A stretch of 64,000 nt of DNA from Puniceicoccaceae bacterium (GTDB taxonomy: Bacteria; Verrucomicrobiota; Verrucomicrobiia; Opitutales; JAFGAQ01): assembly GCA_028285755.1 (NCBI GenBank), contig JANQOQ010000014.1:186001-250000 (forward strand). The letters are read 5' to 3'. This document shows positions 1-9,592 of this stretch, one piece after another. A model generated the notes under the pieces. It saw only the letters and a list, made by a program, of their open reading frames with translations, was not told the origin of the DNA and did no database searches. Position 1 is the stretch's first letter. Each line of letters opens with the position of its first letter. The translations under genes and the position numbers were made by a program.

Positions 1-2
1 AG

Positions 3-98
3 GAAGGAAAGCATCGCTTCCTGATCGTAGATGATATCCAGATCGCTCGCCTCCGCGAAGCATTCGTTCAACTCTGCAGCCAGCCCCCGGCAAAATGA
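3..98 (+). CDS. C-terminal fragment of an upstream gene (partial)
   Basis: Reading frame 3 is open from the window edge and ends at TGA 96-98, encoding about 31 residues ending ...FVQLCSQPPAK. The stop overlaps the next gene's start as ATGA (95-98), which suggests translational coupling and one operon. Too little is visible to assign a family. Confidence 0.55.
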   Translation, partial: EGKHRFLIVDDIQIARLREAFVQLCSQPPAK

Positions 99-1087
99 AG
101 CCACTCTGCCTCCAGTTAGTTTGGTTCATCATAGCAGGTTTAGCCTGCGCTAGGCCTGCATCCATTATTCTGGATACGGATATGGCCGGTGATTGCGATG
201 ACGCGGGCGCCCTCGCTGTATTACACGCCCTCGCGGATCTAGGCGAAGCCGGAATTTTGGCAATCGTAACCAATCGCCGCGATCGGAGTAACGCATCCGC
301 CGCTGCATGTTCGGCGATCAACCACTACTACGGCAGGCCGGATATCCCGATCGGCACTGACAAAGACGGGGCGAAGACAGGTAGAGGTAGACCCAGCCCC
401 TATGCCCCGGCCCTACGGGATGAATTTCCGCACTCCGCGCTCCCCGACGATGAAATGCCGGACGCATTGACTATTTATCGCAAAACGCTCGCTGCCCAGC
501 CGGATAACAGTGTGGTTATTTGCAGCATAGGTCTGCTCAGCAATTTGGAAGACCTCATACGCTCACAACCCGATGAATTCAGCTCGCTCAATGGTTTGGA
601 ATTAATCCGCAAAAAAGTAAAATCTACTGTGATCATGGGCGGCGGATTCCCGCGTACCCGTTTACCGGAGACGAATCTCCGTCTCGACCCCGCAGCAGTC
701 GTTACAGTCGTAAATGAATGGCCCGGCCCGATTCTCTGGAGTGGATTCGAAATTGGCGCGGCGCTTTTTTGCGGTGAACCCCTGAAACAGCTAAGCAGCG
801 ATAATCCCGTTCGCCGTTCCTTCGAGTTGCGCCCTTATCGTGACGGCTTTGCGATTGATAAAGGCAAACCCGCCCACGATCAGGCGGCCGTACTCCTGGC
901 AGTGCGGGGTGCACAACCCGAATACTGGGAGCTTATTTCAGACGGTCGTGTGGTGGCAGATTCGGATGGGCACACCGTTTGGAAAAATGACCGCAATAGG
1001 GCCCACAGCTACGTCAAAATCAAACAGAGCCCTGACCCCATCGCAACGCTCATTGATGATCTTATGATCGCACCGCCCAAACGCTAA
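95..1087 (+). CDS. secreted nucleoside hydrolase-like protein
   Basis: The 330-residue product resembles inosine/uridine-preferring nucleoside hydrolases, which cleave the N-glycosidic bond of ribonucleosides. The N-terminus is hydrophobic and ends near Ala-Arg at residue 20 (likely signal peptide). It is followed by the family calcium/ribose-binding signature D27-T-D29-M-A-G-D-C-D35-D36-A. A later 'VIMGGGFP' segment fits the family's central sheet. The length is close to the family norm of 310-340. The start overlaps the upstream stop (ATGA) and a sulfatase gene follows after 6 bp, so it sits in a catabolic operon. Secreted members near sulfatases may act on glycan-like substrates rather than nucleosides, so the substrate is uncertain. 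Confidence 0.8.
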   Translation: MKPLCLQLVWFIIAGLACARPASIILDTDMAGDCDDAGALAVLHALADLGEAGILAIVTNRRDRSNASAAACSAINHYYGRPDIPIGTDKDGAKTGRGRPSPYAPALRDEFPHSALPDDEMPDALTIYRKTLAAQPDNSVVICSIGLLSNLEDLIRSQPDEFSSLNGLELIRKKVKSTVIMGGGFPRTRLPETNLRLDPAAVVTVVNEWPGPILWSGFEIGAALFCGEPLKQLSSDNPVRRSFELRPYRDGFAIDKGKPAHDQAAVLLAVRGAQPEYWELISDGRVVADSDGHTVWKNDRNRAHSYVKIKQSPDPIATLIDDLMIAPPKR

Positions 1088-1093
1088 CTTGTC

Positions 1094-2905
1094 ATGAAAC
1101 TATCTCTAGCGCTCGCTTTACTCTTACTTACTCAAAACGTTTTCGGAACCTCCCGACCCAATATCATCATCGTGGTGACGGACGACCAGGGCTACGGTGA
1201 ATTCTCGATAAACGGGAATCCAATCGCCGATACCCCGCATATTGATAGGCTGGCCAGTCAGGGCATCCGCTTCACGGATTTTCACGTCGCGCCCATGTGC
1301 ACCCCCACACGCGGCCAGCTTTTAACAGGGCTCGACGCTTTTAGGAACGGGGCCATCAATGTTAGCAGCGGGCGCACTTTACTTCGCCCGGAGCTACCCA
1401 CCATCGCGGATATCTTTGCCGCAGCCGATTACCGCACAGGCTTATTCGGCAAATGGCACATGGGTGATAATTTCCCCTTCCGCCCGGAAGACAGGGGTTT
1501 TGAAGAGGCTATCTGGTTTCCCTCATCGCACATCAACAGCACGCCTGATTATTGGGATAACGATTACTTCGACGATATCTACATCCACAATACCCAAAGG
1601 CGACAATTCCACGGTTATTGCACTGATGTCTTCTTTGATGAAGCTATGGATTGGATGCAAAAACAAGCCGAGGTGGGTGATAATTTCTTCACTTTTATCG
1701 CATTGAATTCCGCCCACTGGCCGTGGTTTGTGCCCGATGAATATCGACAACCCATTCGCGATGCCATGACTGAAAACCCGGAGTCCGTCACCGGGCTCAG
1801 CGACAAAAGACGGGAAGACTTGGTGAGCTTTTTGGCAATGGGCGCCAATATCGATTACAACATGGGCAGGCTGCAGCAATTCCTCACAGACTCCGGTTTG
1901 GAGGAAAATACAATTGTCATCTTCACCACAGATAATGGCAGCACCTTTGGCCCCGAATACTACAACGCAGGCATGCAGGGTAAAAAAACAACCCTCTGGG
2001 AGGGTGGGCATCGTGTCCCCTTGTTCCTCCGATGGCCTGGCGGGAATATTGGCGGTAATCGCTCAATAGATGAGCTATGCCACATTCAGGATTTATTGCC
2101 CACACTCACCGAGTTTGCAGGTATCAAAAATCTCCCGAAAGATCTTGATGGTATTTCGCTCGCGCCCCTGCTGCGGGGGGATGTTACGGAGCTTGAAGAC
2201 CGCATGCTGGTCATCAACTACAGTCGCATGCCCCACTTCAAAGTGACCTACACGGGTGAAAATCCGGCGATTCCCCGCAAAGAAGGGGCCGCTGTCTTAT
2301 GGAAGCACTGGCGCCTGTTGGAGGATCGCATGTTATTTGATGTTAGCAAAGATTTACATCAGGATCACGATGTAGCGGCACAGCATCCCGAAGTCGTTGC
2401 CAAAATGCGAGCGCATCTGGATGAATGGTGGCAAGGTGTTAAAGATACCGTGCTCGAACCCCAGCGTGTGATCATCGGTGATGATCGCGAAAACCCGATG
2501 CTGCTGACCGCTTGCGAATGGCTGGATGTCTTCATCGATCAGCAAATCCAGGTACGGCGTGGGGTGCAGGCAAATGGTATCTGGCATCTCAAGGTCGCTC
2601 AGGCCGGAACCTATCAACTGACGCTGAGTCGCTACCCGCCGGAATCCGGTCTCAAGCTCCGCGATGCTCCCCAGGAAGTAAAGGTGACCGATGGCACCTT
2701 CGTAGCGGGGCCCGCTTTTGATATTGCGACTGCCCGCTTGCAAATCGGTGATCACATTCTTGAGAAATCAGTATACGAAGACGTCGAAAACATTTCATTT
2801 GAGCTATCTCTTTCCAAGGGTGACACTACCATGCAGACTTGGTTCATCGATCCCCGGGGCGAAGATATCGTGGGGGCATACTATGTGATCACTGAGAGAA
2901 TGTAG
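1094..2905 (+). CDS. S1-family sulfatase (arylsulfatase type)
   Basis: The 603-residue secreted sulfatase hydrolyses sulfate esters, probably on a polysaccharide. A signal peptide covers residues 1-18. Metal-binding D30-D31 lies in 'VVTDDQGYGE'. The formylglycine motif is C69-T-P-T-R73, the canonical CxPxR. A second metal site, 'TTDNGS', lies near residue 280. After about residue 450 there is an extra beta-rich C-terminal domain of some 150 residues, making it longer than the 450-500 residues usual for the fold. It starts 6 bp after the nucleoside hydrolase-like gene and is followed after 26 bp by another sulfatase. Activity needs a formylglycine-generating enzyme, which is not in this window. 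The substrate cannot be named. Confidence 0.92.
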   Translation: MKLSLALALLLLTQNVFGTSRPNIIIVVTDDQGYGEFSINGNPIADTPHIDRLASQGIRFTDFHVAPMCTPTRGQLLTGLDAFRNGAINVSSGRTLLRPELPTIADIFAAADYRTGLFGKWHMGDNFPFRPEDRGFEEAIWFPSSHINSTPDYWDNDYFDDIYIHNTQRRQFHGYCTDVFFDEAMDWMQKQAEVGDNFFTFIALNSAHWPWFVPDEYRQPIRDAMTENPESVTGLSDKRREDLVSFLAMGANIDYNMGRLQQFLTDSGLEENTIVIFTTDNGSTFGPEYYNAGMQGKKTTLWEGGHRVPLFLRWPGGNIGGNRSIDELCHIQDLLPTLTEFAGIKNLPKDLDGISLAPLLRGDVTELEDRMLVINYSRMPHFKVTYTGENPAIPRKEGAAVLWKHWRLLEDRMLFDVSKDLHQDHDVAAQHPEVVAKMRAHLDEWWQGVKDTVLEPQRVIIGDDRENPMLLTACEWLDVFIDQQIQVRRGVQANGIWHLKVAQAGTYQLTLSRYPPESGLKLRDAPQEVKVTDGTFVAGPAFDIATARLQIGDHILEKSVYEDVENISFELSLSKGDTTMQTWFIDPRGEDIVGAYYVITERM

Positions 2906-2931
2906 CTGAAAATTCTAATCTGGTCTAAACA

Positions 2932-4356
2932 ATGATACGCCCCATTATTCGCTTCATTCATTCAATTTTTCGACTCAGAGTATTCTTGTTATTATCATTT
3001 GGTAGCTTATCGGTAGCGGTGGAAGAACGCCCCAATTTTCTCATTATCGTTATCGATGACCTGAATGATTACGTGGGTGTTCTGGATGGGCATCCGAATG
3101 CATATACACCGAATTTAGATCGAATCGCCGGTCAGGGCATCGTGTTTACTGCTGCCTATTGCAATTCGCCGGTATGTAACTCCTCCCGCGCAAGCATCTG
3201 GACAGGACTCCGCCCAACAACCACGGGCATCGTGTCCAATCGCTCCGGATGGTTTCGGGATCGTCCGGGATTTGAGCATATATCTACTTTGCCAGAGACG
3301 ATGGGGCGAGCCGATTATGATACCATGGCTTACGGTAAAGTATTTCATATGGGGCATGGTAACAAGCCTGCAAATGAGTGGCATCTCTTTCTACGTTACA
3401 ATTACGGACCTCTACAGGACCCTAAACTCAATTATAATTATGGAGACCGGTTGACCGATTGGGGGGTCCTGTCCGAGGATAATGAGTATGCGGCTAGTCA
3501 TGATCCCAGGATTGCTGATCATCTAATTGAGGCTCTAGAAGATACCCACGAAAAACCATTCTTCCTGGCGGGTGGTTTTATTCGTCCGCATACGCCCCTG
3601 TATGCGACACAGCAATGGTTCGATAAACATCCCAAGGAACATATCGAATTACCTGATATCATTGCGGACGATAACAAGGATTTGGTTTACTTTGGCAAGT
3701 ATCCCAGAGCCGATAAAGATATTGAGGCACCCGGCCTGTTTAATCAGGAGTACGCCGAAGAAAATGATAAATGGAAGGATCTGCTGCAAGCATACCTGGC
3801 GAGTACTTCCGCAATGGACTACCAACTCGGACGAGTCTATGATGCTTACCTAAAAAGCGAATATAGGGACAATACCTACCTGATCATTTTTTCTGATCAC
3901 GGCTGGCATTTGGGAGAGAAAAGACATTGGGGTAAGGCAGCGCTCTGGGAACAAACCACCCGCATTCCTTTGATCATTCTGGGGCCTGATATGCCCGCTG
4001 GTATTCGTTACAATCATCCGGTAGATTTACTCAGTATATACCCAACCGTTATCGATTATGCAGGGTTAAACGCTCCCCACACGATTGAAGGGCATTCACT
4101 GCGACCAGTCTTGGAAAATCCTGATACCGAATGGATACATCCGGTAATCACTACTTTTTCGGATCACCATGCATTGCGCACTCAGCATTGGCGATACATA
4201 CGCTATGTTAATGGCAGTGAAGAGTTATATGACCATCGTGATGACCCCCACGAGTTTGAAAACTTAGTGGTAACCAATGCATCGTCAGAGCAAATTCAGA
4301 AAGTCCTGATAACGCATCGCGATAAATTATTGGAAGCGCTGAATATTTTAAAATAA
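2932..4356 (+). CDS. S1-family sulfatase (iduronate-2-sulfatase-like)
   Basis: The 474-residue secreted sulfatase resembles the iduronate-2-sulfatase-like branch ('IDDLNDYVG', 'SDHGWHLGEKRHWGK'). Metal ligands D42-D43 and the modification motif C82-N-S84-S-R86 (CxSxR form) are present. The N-terminus is long and basic before the hydrophobic stretch at residues 16-30. The ATG follows 'ctaaaca', the same A-rich leader seen before the receptor at 30149, with no clear Shine-Dalgarno. It lies 26 bp after another sulfatase, so the two probably remove different sulfates from one glycan. The exact substrate is not deducible. Confidence 0.92.
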   Translation: MIRPIIRFIHSIFRLRVFLLLSFGSLSVAVEERPNFLIIVIDDLNDYVGVLDGHPNAYTPNLDRIAGQGIVFTAAYCNSPVCNSSRASIWTGLRPTTTGIVSNRSGWFRDRPGFEHISTLPETMGRADYDTMAYGKVFHMGHGNKPANEWHLFLRYNYGPLQDPKLNYNYGDRLTDWGVLSEDNEYAASHDPRIADHLIEALEDTHEKPFFLAGGFIRPHTPLYATQQWFDKHPKEHIELPDIIADDNKDLVYFGKYPRADKDIEAPGLFNQEYAEENDKWKDLLQAYLASTSAMDYQLGRVYDAYLKSEYRDNTYLIIFSDHGWHLGEKRHWGKAALWEQTTRIPLIILGPDMPAGIRYNHPVDLLSIYPTVIDYAGLNAPHTIEGHSLRPVLENPDTEWIHPVITTFSDHHALRTQHWRYIRYVNGSEELYDHRDDPHEFENLVVTNASSEQIQKVLITHRDKLLEALNILK

Positions 4357-4429
4357 TTCGAAATAGTATTATACAGTCAGTGATCTTTTTGATCTATGAT
4401 GACAATATGCATGAGTGTAGCCACGGCTT

Positions 4430-5893
4430 ATGAAATTCCCCTTTCTTCTACTCTGTTTAGTTGTAATAAATACGAATTTGATAGGAGCACAGCCTCCGCG
4501 TATCGTCCTCGATATTCCCGATTATCCACTGGTTTTTGAATTGGATAAAGGTTCTACTTTCGAGCTAACACGATCCTTTAATAATTCTACCACCACCCGT
4601 GAAATCCGTTTGATCGACTACCGTTTAACCAGCGAAACCAACTACTGGTTCCCGGATGACCAAAAGCAATCGCATTACATATCCGCTGAAGTGGATATCG
4701 AGATCGATGGTAGACCCTACACCCTGATTCATCGCCCCTTTCAGATGCCTGTAGTTATCGAAGGATTAAGGCTTTATGTGGAGAATATTCGCGAATGGAC
4801 GGATGGGTCTTACCCCCAGGTATACGCAGACAGTATACAGCGGGACGTCCGCTTATCGGCAACTTTAGAAAGGGAGCCCTGGGGTCCCGTATCTTTTGAG
4901 TTCCCCCTGAATGACTTCCGCCTGTTCGCCAATAGTTATAACAATACCTGGGCTGCCCTGGTTCCTTATAACCAATACTATTATCACCGGGGTGAAGATT
5001 ATGGGCTCATACCTGACCTCACGGAGATAGTCGCTCCGTTTGATGGCAGGATTTTTGCCAACCCATTACCGGAGGGGGATGGTAAATCCAACGCCATCAT
5101 CATTCAGCATGCCAACGGTATCCTTTACCGGGCCTCTCATATGAATATCGAGACGATTGATTCTTCTTTAGACGTTGGCAGCAAAGTGAAACGGGGTCAG
5201 GTGATAGCGAAAACGGGCATGACCTGGGACGGCCGCAAAGCCCAGCATAACGATCATCATTATCACGGAGAGCTACGTATCGGATTGAGCGATACGGCTC
5301 ATACCAAATTATCGACCTATCCTTTATTTGCAGAAGCCTATTTTCGTAAGTACCCGGATAAAGTCGTCGCTGTCGCCGGAGGTTACTACTTCGGTTTACA
5401 GGATCAGGAAATCACCTTGGATGCTTCACGTACATTATTGCGCAACGGCGAAATCGTTGACCGTTACGAATGGCATCTCTCCGACGGCCGGATTGTCGTA
5501 GGAGAAACATGCCAGGTCAGCTACAGTCAGCCTGGTCAGTATTCGGAAGAACTGCGAGTTTTCACAAAAAGGGGTGCAGAGAGCCGTTCATTTGCACACA
5601 TCCGTGTGTACGGGCAGAATGTGGATCGCAATATTTCACGGGGCTGGATCTACCACAACAAGCTTCGCGGAGCCAAAGTGGGCGAGAGTGTTCACATTCG
5701 CAATCGCCTCAACCGCCTGCAAGGCTCTGTGACCATCGACTTTGGCGATGGCAAGCAAACCGAGCTTCAGAGCCTCCGGGAAATTTACCACATCTACGAA
5801 AAGCCCGGTATTTACACCATTACCATTTCCTCGATAGGCATCCGCAATGAGCCGATTATGGCGCAAATAGCGATTCGCGTATTGAGCAAATAA
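4430..5893 (+). CDS. secreted M23-family (LytM-like) peptidase with PKD-like domain
   Basis: The 487-residue protein has a signal peptide (residues 1-20) and an N-terminal beta-rich region. An M23 metallopeptidase domain spans about residues 180-290: H186-x3-D190 ('YHRGEDYG'), H237 in 'YRASHMN', and the HxH pair H277-Y-H279, which are the usual zinc and catalytic residues. After about residue 310 come PKD-like repeats ('LDASRTLLRNGEIVDRYEWHLSDG', split here only as a description). M23 enzymes usually cut peptidoglycan cross-links or glycine-rich peptides. Its place behind two sulfatases suggests a role on extracellular glycoprotein or proteoglycan, but that is inference. It converges with the gene ending at 5908. 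Confidence 0.82.
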   Translation: MKFPFLLLCLVVINTNLIGAQPPRIVLDIPDYPLVFELDKGSTFELTRSFNNSTTTREIRLIDYRLTSETNYWFPDDQKQSHYISAEVDIEIDGRPYTLIHRPFQMPVVIEGLRLYVENIREWTDGSYPQVYADSIQRDVRLSATLEREPWGPVSFEFPLNDFRLFANSYNNTWAALVPYNQYYYHRGEDYGLIPDLTEIVAPFDGRIFANPLPEGDGKSNAIIIQHANGILYRASHMNIETIDSSLDVGSKVKRGQVIAKTGMTWDGRKAQHNDHHYHGELRIGLSDTAHTKLSTYPLFAEAYFRKYPDKVVAVAGGYYFGLQDQEITLDASRTLLRNGEIVDRYEWHLSDGRIVVGETCQVSYSQPGQYSEELRVFTKRGAESRSFAHIRVYGQNVDRNISRGWIYHNKLRGAKVGESVHIRNRLNRLQGSVTIDFGDGKQTELQSLREIYHIYEKPGIYTITISSIGIRNEPIMAQIAIRVLSK

Positions 5894-5907
5894 CGAATGG
5901 TTTCTCT

Positions 5908-7383
5908 TTAGCTCGCTTCCGGCTCAAACAAGAAGGTGCTCACCACGTTGCCTTCCACATCACAGTGTTCGAACACCAGCGTGGGCGTGCTATCAATACG
6001 TTTCACCGTACCTTTGAGAAATCCACCTTTGACACGGAGGAAACGGTGCTCCGGGCGAAAATCTTCCTGCTTCCAGCCGCTGGCATGAGCGTCTGCTCCC
6101 GGTCCACATCCAAACTCCCAGAGGCGCGTATCTTCCCAGTGAGTTGCGTACTGCCAGTGACGGTCACCATTAGCCATATAAACATTGGGCATACTATTGA
6201 TAAAATCCCGGATTTCATCCCCCTCATATTTAAAGTTGGAATTGGCATAATTGTCACTTTTACCGCCACGGTCCGGGCCAAGGATAGGATTCGCACTGAT
6301 GATTACCTTAAAAGTCGCGTCCGATTCCTTAAGAGTCCGAAAGAGCCATTGCTTTTGCTTTTCGCCGAGTAGGGTCTTGCCAGGTCCGTCCGGGTCATCA
6401 TTCGCACTGCGATAATTACGCCCTTCGGTGATCCAGATTTGTAGATCCTTGCTCCAGCGGATAGTATCATAGGGGGGATCATTGGTAGGAAATTGCTCCT
6501 TATCAAATATTTCAACTCCGCGTTCCCAGCTTACACTGCCGTAAGTCATCCCCGGCCACGAATCATTGCGCAGCACATCATGGTCATCCTTCTGGAAATA
6601 GCTGCTCGTTTGGTTCCAGAAATTCCGCTGCAGGGGCAGGGAAAACAGGCGATCCCATTTAAAATACATGAGCGGTTCGGTCATCGCCCAGGGATTGGGC
6701 TTGTCGTAATATTCGATATCGCCGGTATGCACAAAAAAATCGGGTTTCATCTTCATCATCGAATCATAGATGATATGCCCGTCCGGATGATCCTTGCGTA
6801 TATAATCGTGGCAGGTAACTATCGTGAACAGCACCTCTTCCACGTTCTTCTCACCTCCTGCAGTTAATACACTCCCCATCAGCGTATCCGATACAGCGGA
6901 ATCCGCATCCTTACGCGCATCAAGCTTCAGCGTATAGCGGGTGCCGGGTTTGAGCCCTTCGAGCTTCCATTGTCGTGTATAGTTCTTATCTTCCTCTACA
7001 TTTACCCAATCCAAAATTACCGAATGTGCTTTATTACCTTGCGGCCAATAGCTCAGGCGCACCTGCCCCGCACTCCCCGGGCATGCCCCTTTCATTTCTT
7101 CAAGGGTGTAGCCTTCAGGAATTTGTCGTGCATGGATGGCAGCTTCATCGGTCATCCACCTCAATACATTTTGGTCTTCCTCCTTAGTGACCACGATCCA
7201 GTCACCCCCTTCAATGTTGCGCTCAGGCTGGCTGGTCAGGCGTGTCCAGATCACTACCGAATCCGGCTTCGCCCATCCGTTATGTACCCCATTGCCAAAA
7301 TAAGGACCATTATCATCCGCATTTATAAGTGAGAAAACGCCGATTTGAAGGATGAGTAACAGCGGAATAAGGCGAACTTTCAT
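5908..7383 (-). CDS. PhoD-like metallophosphatase
   Basis: The 491-residue protein resembles the alkaline phosphatase D (PhoD-like) family, calcium/iron phosphodiesterase-phosphomonoesterases of the cell envelope. Visible metal-site motifs are 'TCHDY', 'HTGDIEYYD', 'KDDHDVLRND', 'SANPILG' and 'NGDRHWQYA', in family order. The N-terminus has a signal peptide (about residues 1-22), followed by the beta-sandwich domain that precedes the catalytic domain in the family. It is transcribed towards the M23 gene and divergently from the TonB receptor at 7529. Natural substrates of this subgroup vary, so phosphate scavenging is likely but not proven. Confidence 0.85.
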   Translation of the reverse strand: MKVRLIPLLLILQIGVFSLINADDNGPYFGNGVHNGWAKPDSVVIWTRLTSQPERNIEGGDWIVVTKEEDQNVLRWMTDEAAIHARQIPEGYTLEEMKGACPGSAGQVRLSYWPQGNKAHSVILDWVNVEEDKNYTRQWKLEGLKPGTRYTLKLDARKDADSAVSDTLMGSVLTAGGEKNVEEVLFTIVTCHDYIRKDHPDGHIIYDSMMKMKPDFFVHTGDIEYYDKPNPWAMTEPLMYFKWDRLFSLPLQRNFWNQTSSYFQKDDHDVLRNDSWPGMTYGSVSWERGVEIFDKEQFPTNDPPYDTIRWSKDLQIWITEGRNYRSANDDPDGPGKTLLGEKQKQWLFRTLKESDATFKVIISANPILGPDRGGKSDNYANSNFKYEGDEIRDFINSMPNVYMANGDRHWQYATHWEDTRLWEFGCGPGADAHASGWKQEDFRPEHRFLRVKGGFLKGTVKRIDSTPTLVFEHCDVEGNVVSTFLFEPEAS

Positions 7384-7528
7384 GAGCAGAAGGGATTAGG
7401 ATGATTTAGCGCATTTTAGAATGTATTTTGAGCTGATTTTTCCCAGCCAATTAACATTAAACTTTATTAATTTTAATAAAACTGTTCCGGTTTGACAACT
7501 AGGTGTCAGCCGTCATTTTTTTGCAACT

Positions 7529-9592
7529 ATGCCTTACTTACGCTTCCAGCTTTCACTTGCAATCGCTCTGACACTCTGTCTCTCCGGGTTCCTAAAAGCT
7601 CACGAAGCTATTATCCAGTTTCAACCATTTACAGTTTCCGATCGTTCGGATGCCATTATGGGGCAAACCATTTCCGCGTCTCAGGGCGTTGTGGGGCAAA
7701 ATGACATCCAGTATCGCCCCCTCCTGCGAACCGGCGAGGTGCTGGAGACAATTCCCGGCCTGATCGCCACCCAGCACAGCGGCACCGGCAAGGCTAACCA
7801 GTATTTCCTGCGGGGCTTTAATCTCGACCATGGGACGGACTTCGCGACTTACATTGACGGTATGCCCGTCAATAAGGTGACGCACGGTCACGGGCAGGGC
7901 TACAGCGATGTGAATTTCCTCATCCCTGAGCTCGTCGGCAGCATCGAATACCGCAAGGGTCCCTATTATGCGTCACTGGGTGACTTTTCATCCGCCGGGG
8001 GGGCATTGATTTCAACTGTGGATACACTCGATCGTGGGTTCGTGGTGCTTAATGTAGGGGAAAACAATTTCCTGCGTGGCGTGGTAGCGGACTCTTTTGC
8101 CATGGACCAGGGTGAACTGCTCGTAGGGATCGAGGCGCAATCCTACGATGGCCCTTGGGACTTGGAGGAAAACCTCAGTAAGATCAATTCCCTCGTAAAA
8201 TACTCCCAATACTATGAAAATTCGACATATACCATCACCTTTATGGGTTATGATTCCGACTGGAATTCCGCCGATCAGATTCCCCGGCGCGCAGTGGATT
8301 CCGGCTTGATCAGTGCTTTGGGTTCGCTGGATAACGATCTCGGGGGCGAATCCTCCCGCTATAGCCTTTCGTTCGATTACGCGAATATCCGGGGGGATAA
8401 TGCCACCTCCGCAAACGTTTATGCCATCTACTATGACCTGAATCTATGGTCAAACTTCACCTACTTCCTGGATAACCCTATCAATGGCGATGAGTTTGAA
8501 CAGGAAGATCAGCGCATGATCTATGGGGGCAGCATCACGCATCTGCTCAGTTACCGGGAATTCATGGAGCGTGAAATGAACCAGGTTATCGGGGCGCAGT
8601 TTCGCTACGACGCGATCGATGGGGTAGGGCTTTACAATACCATGGGCCGCAGCCGCTTTAATACCGTGCGTGCAGATGCTATCGATCAACTGTCACTTAG
8701 TGCCTTTTACGAGAATCGGATCCAATGGACGGATCATCTGCGGTCGGTTTTTGGTCTCCGTGCGGATTACTACGATTTCGATGTCACCAGCAACATTGCA
8801 GCCAACTCCGGCAGTGCGGACGATGCGCTCATTTCACCGAAGCTCAACTTCATCTACAGCCCGGATGATAATACAGAGCTCTTCCTGAGCCTGGGCTATG
8901 GCTTTCACAGTAATGATGCGCGCGGCACCACGATATCCGTCGACCCCACTGATCCGGAGACTCCGGTAGATGCGGTAGACCCACTCGTACAATCCCTCGG
9001 CGCTGAGATCGGCTCTCGCCATACCTGGAATGATCATCTGAATACCTCGGTTTCGCTGTGGTATCTCGAGCTGGATTCTGAGCTCCTTTTTGTGGGCGAT
9101 GCCGGAATAACCGAGGCTTCCCGTCCCAGCCAGCGTTATGGTTTCGAAATTGCTAATTATTATTCGCCGATTCCCGGTTTAAGCTTCGAGCTGGATGCTG
9201 CCTTCACCGAAGCGCGCTTTGATGATAATGACCCTGCAGGGGAAGACATCCCCGGGGCGCTCAATGCAGTGATCAGTGCTGCGGTTACGGGCGTTATGGA
9301 GTCCGGTTGGGTAGGATCTCTCCGCTTGCGGCATTTCGGCCCGCGTTCCTTGATTGAGGATGGCTCCGTAGAGTCCGATGGCTCGACCATCGTCAATTCC
9401 CGCGTGGGCTTCCAGGGGGATCGATTCGCCATTTTCCTGGATGTGCTCAATCTCTTCGACTCCGACGATGACGATATTACCTACTTCTATGGCTCACGCC
9501 TCCCGGGCGAACCCGAAGACGGCGTAGAGGACATCCACTTCCACCCGATCGAGCCCCGCACCCTGCGTGCATATCTTAGCTATCGGTTTTAA
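7529..9592 (+). CDS. TonB-dependent outer-membrane receptor
   Basis: The 687-residue receptor has a signal peptide (to about residue 24) and a short TonB-box-like segment, 'FQPFTVSD'. A plug domain follows ('TGEVLETIPGLIATQHSGTG', 'YFLRGFNLDHGTDF', a His-rich 'THGHGQGY' loop, 'SIEYRKGPYYASLGDFSSAGG'). The rest is a beta-barrel ending in the terminal strand '...LRAYLSYRF' with the expected aromatic last residue. It imports a ligand using TonB/ExbBD energy. The His-rich plug loop is typical of one receptor subgroup whose ligand I cannot name; metal or a small organic compound are both possible. A TTGACA hexamer lies at about 7493, a possible -35 element without a convincing -10. No partner SusD-like gene is present. 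Confidence 0.9.
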   Translation: MPYLRFQLSLAIALTLCLSGFLKAHEAIIQFQPFTVSDRSDAIMGQTISASQGVVGQNDIQYRPLLRTGEVLETIPGLIATQHSGTGKANQYFLRGFNLDHGTDFATYIDGMPVNKVTHGHGQGYSDVNFLIPELVGSIEYRKGPYYASLGDFSSAGGALISTVDTLDRGFVVLNVGENNFLRGVVADSFAMDQGELLVGIEAQSYDGPWDLEENLSKINSLVKYSQYYENSTYTITFMGYDSDWNSADQIPRRAVDSGLISALGSLDNDLGGESSRYSLSFDYANIRGDNATSANVYAIYYDLNLWSNFTYFLDNPINGDEFEQEDQRMIYGGSITHLLSYREFMEREMNQVIGAQFRYDAIDGVGLYNTMGRSRFNTVRADAIDQLSLSAFYENRIQWTDHLRSVFGLRADYYDFDVTSNIAANSGSADDALISPKLNFIYSPDDNTELFLSLGYGFHSNDARGTTISVDPTDPETPVDAVDPLVQSLGAEIGSRHTWNDHLNTSVSLWYLELDSELLFVGDAGITEASRPSQRYGFEIANYYSPIPGLSFELDAAFTEARFDDNDPAGEDIPGALNAVISAAVTGVMESGWVGSLRLRHFGPRSLIEDGSVESDGSTIVNSRVGFQGDRFAIFLDVLNLFDSDDDDITYFYGSRLPGEPEDGVEDIHFHPIEPRTLRAYLSYRF

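Noticed and set aside
1523-2011. 162-residue antisense reading frame inside the first sulfatase
   Set aside because: It lies wholly opposite a clear sulfatase, lacks family features and reflects GC-rich codon bias. The same applies to other antisense frames in the left half.
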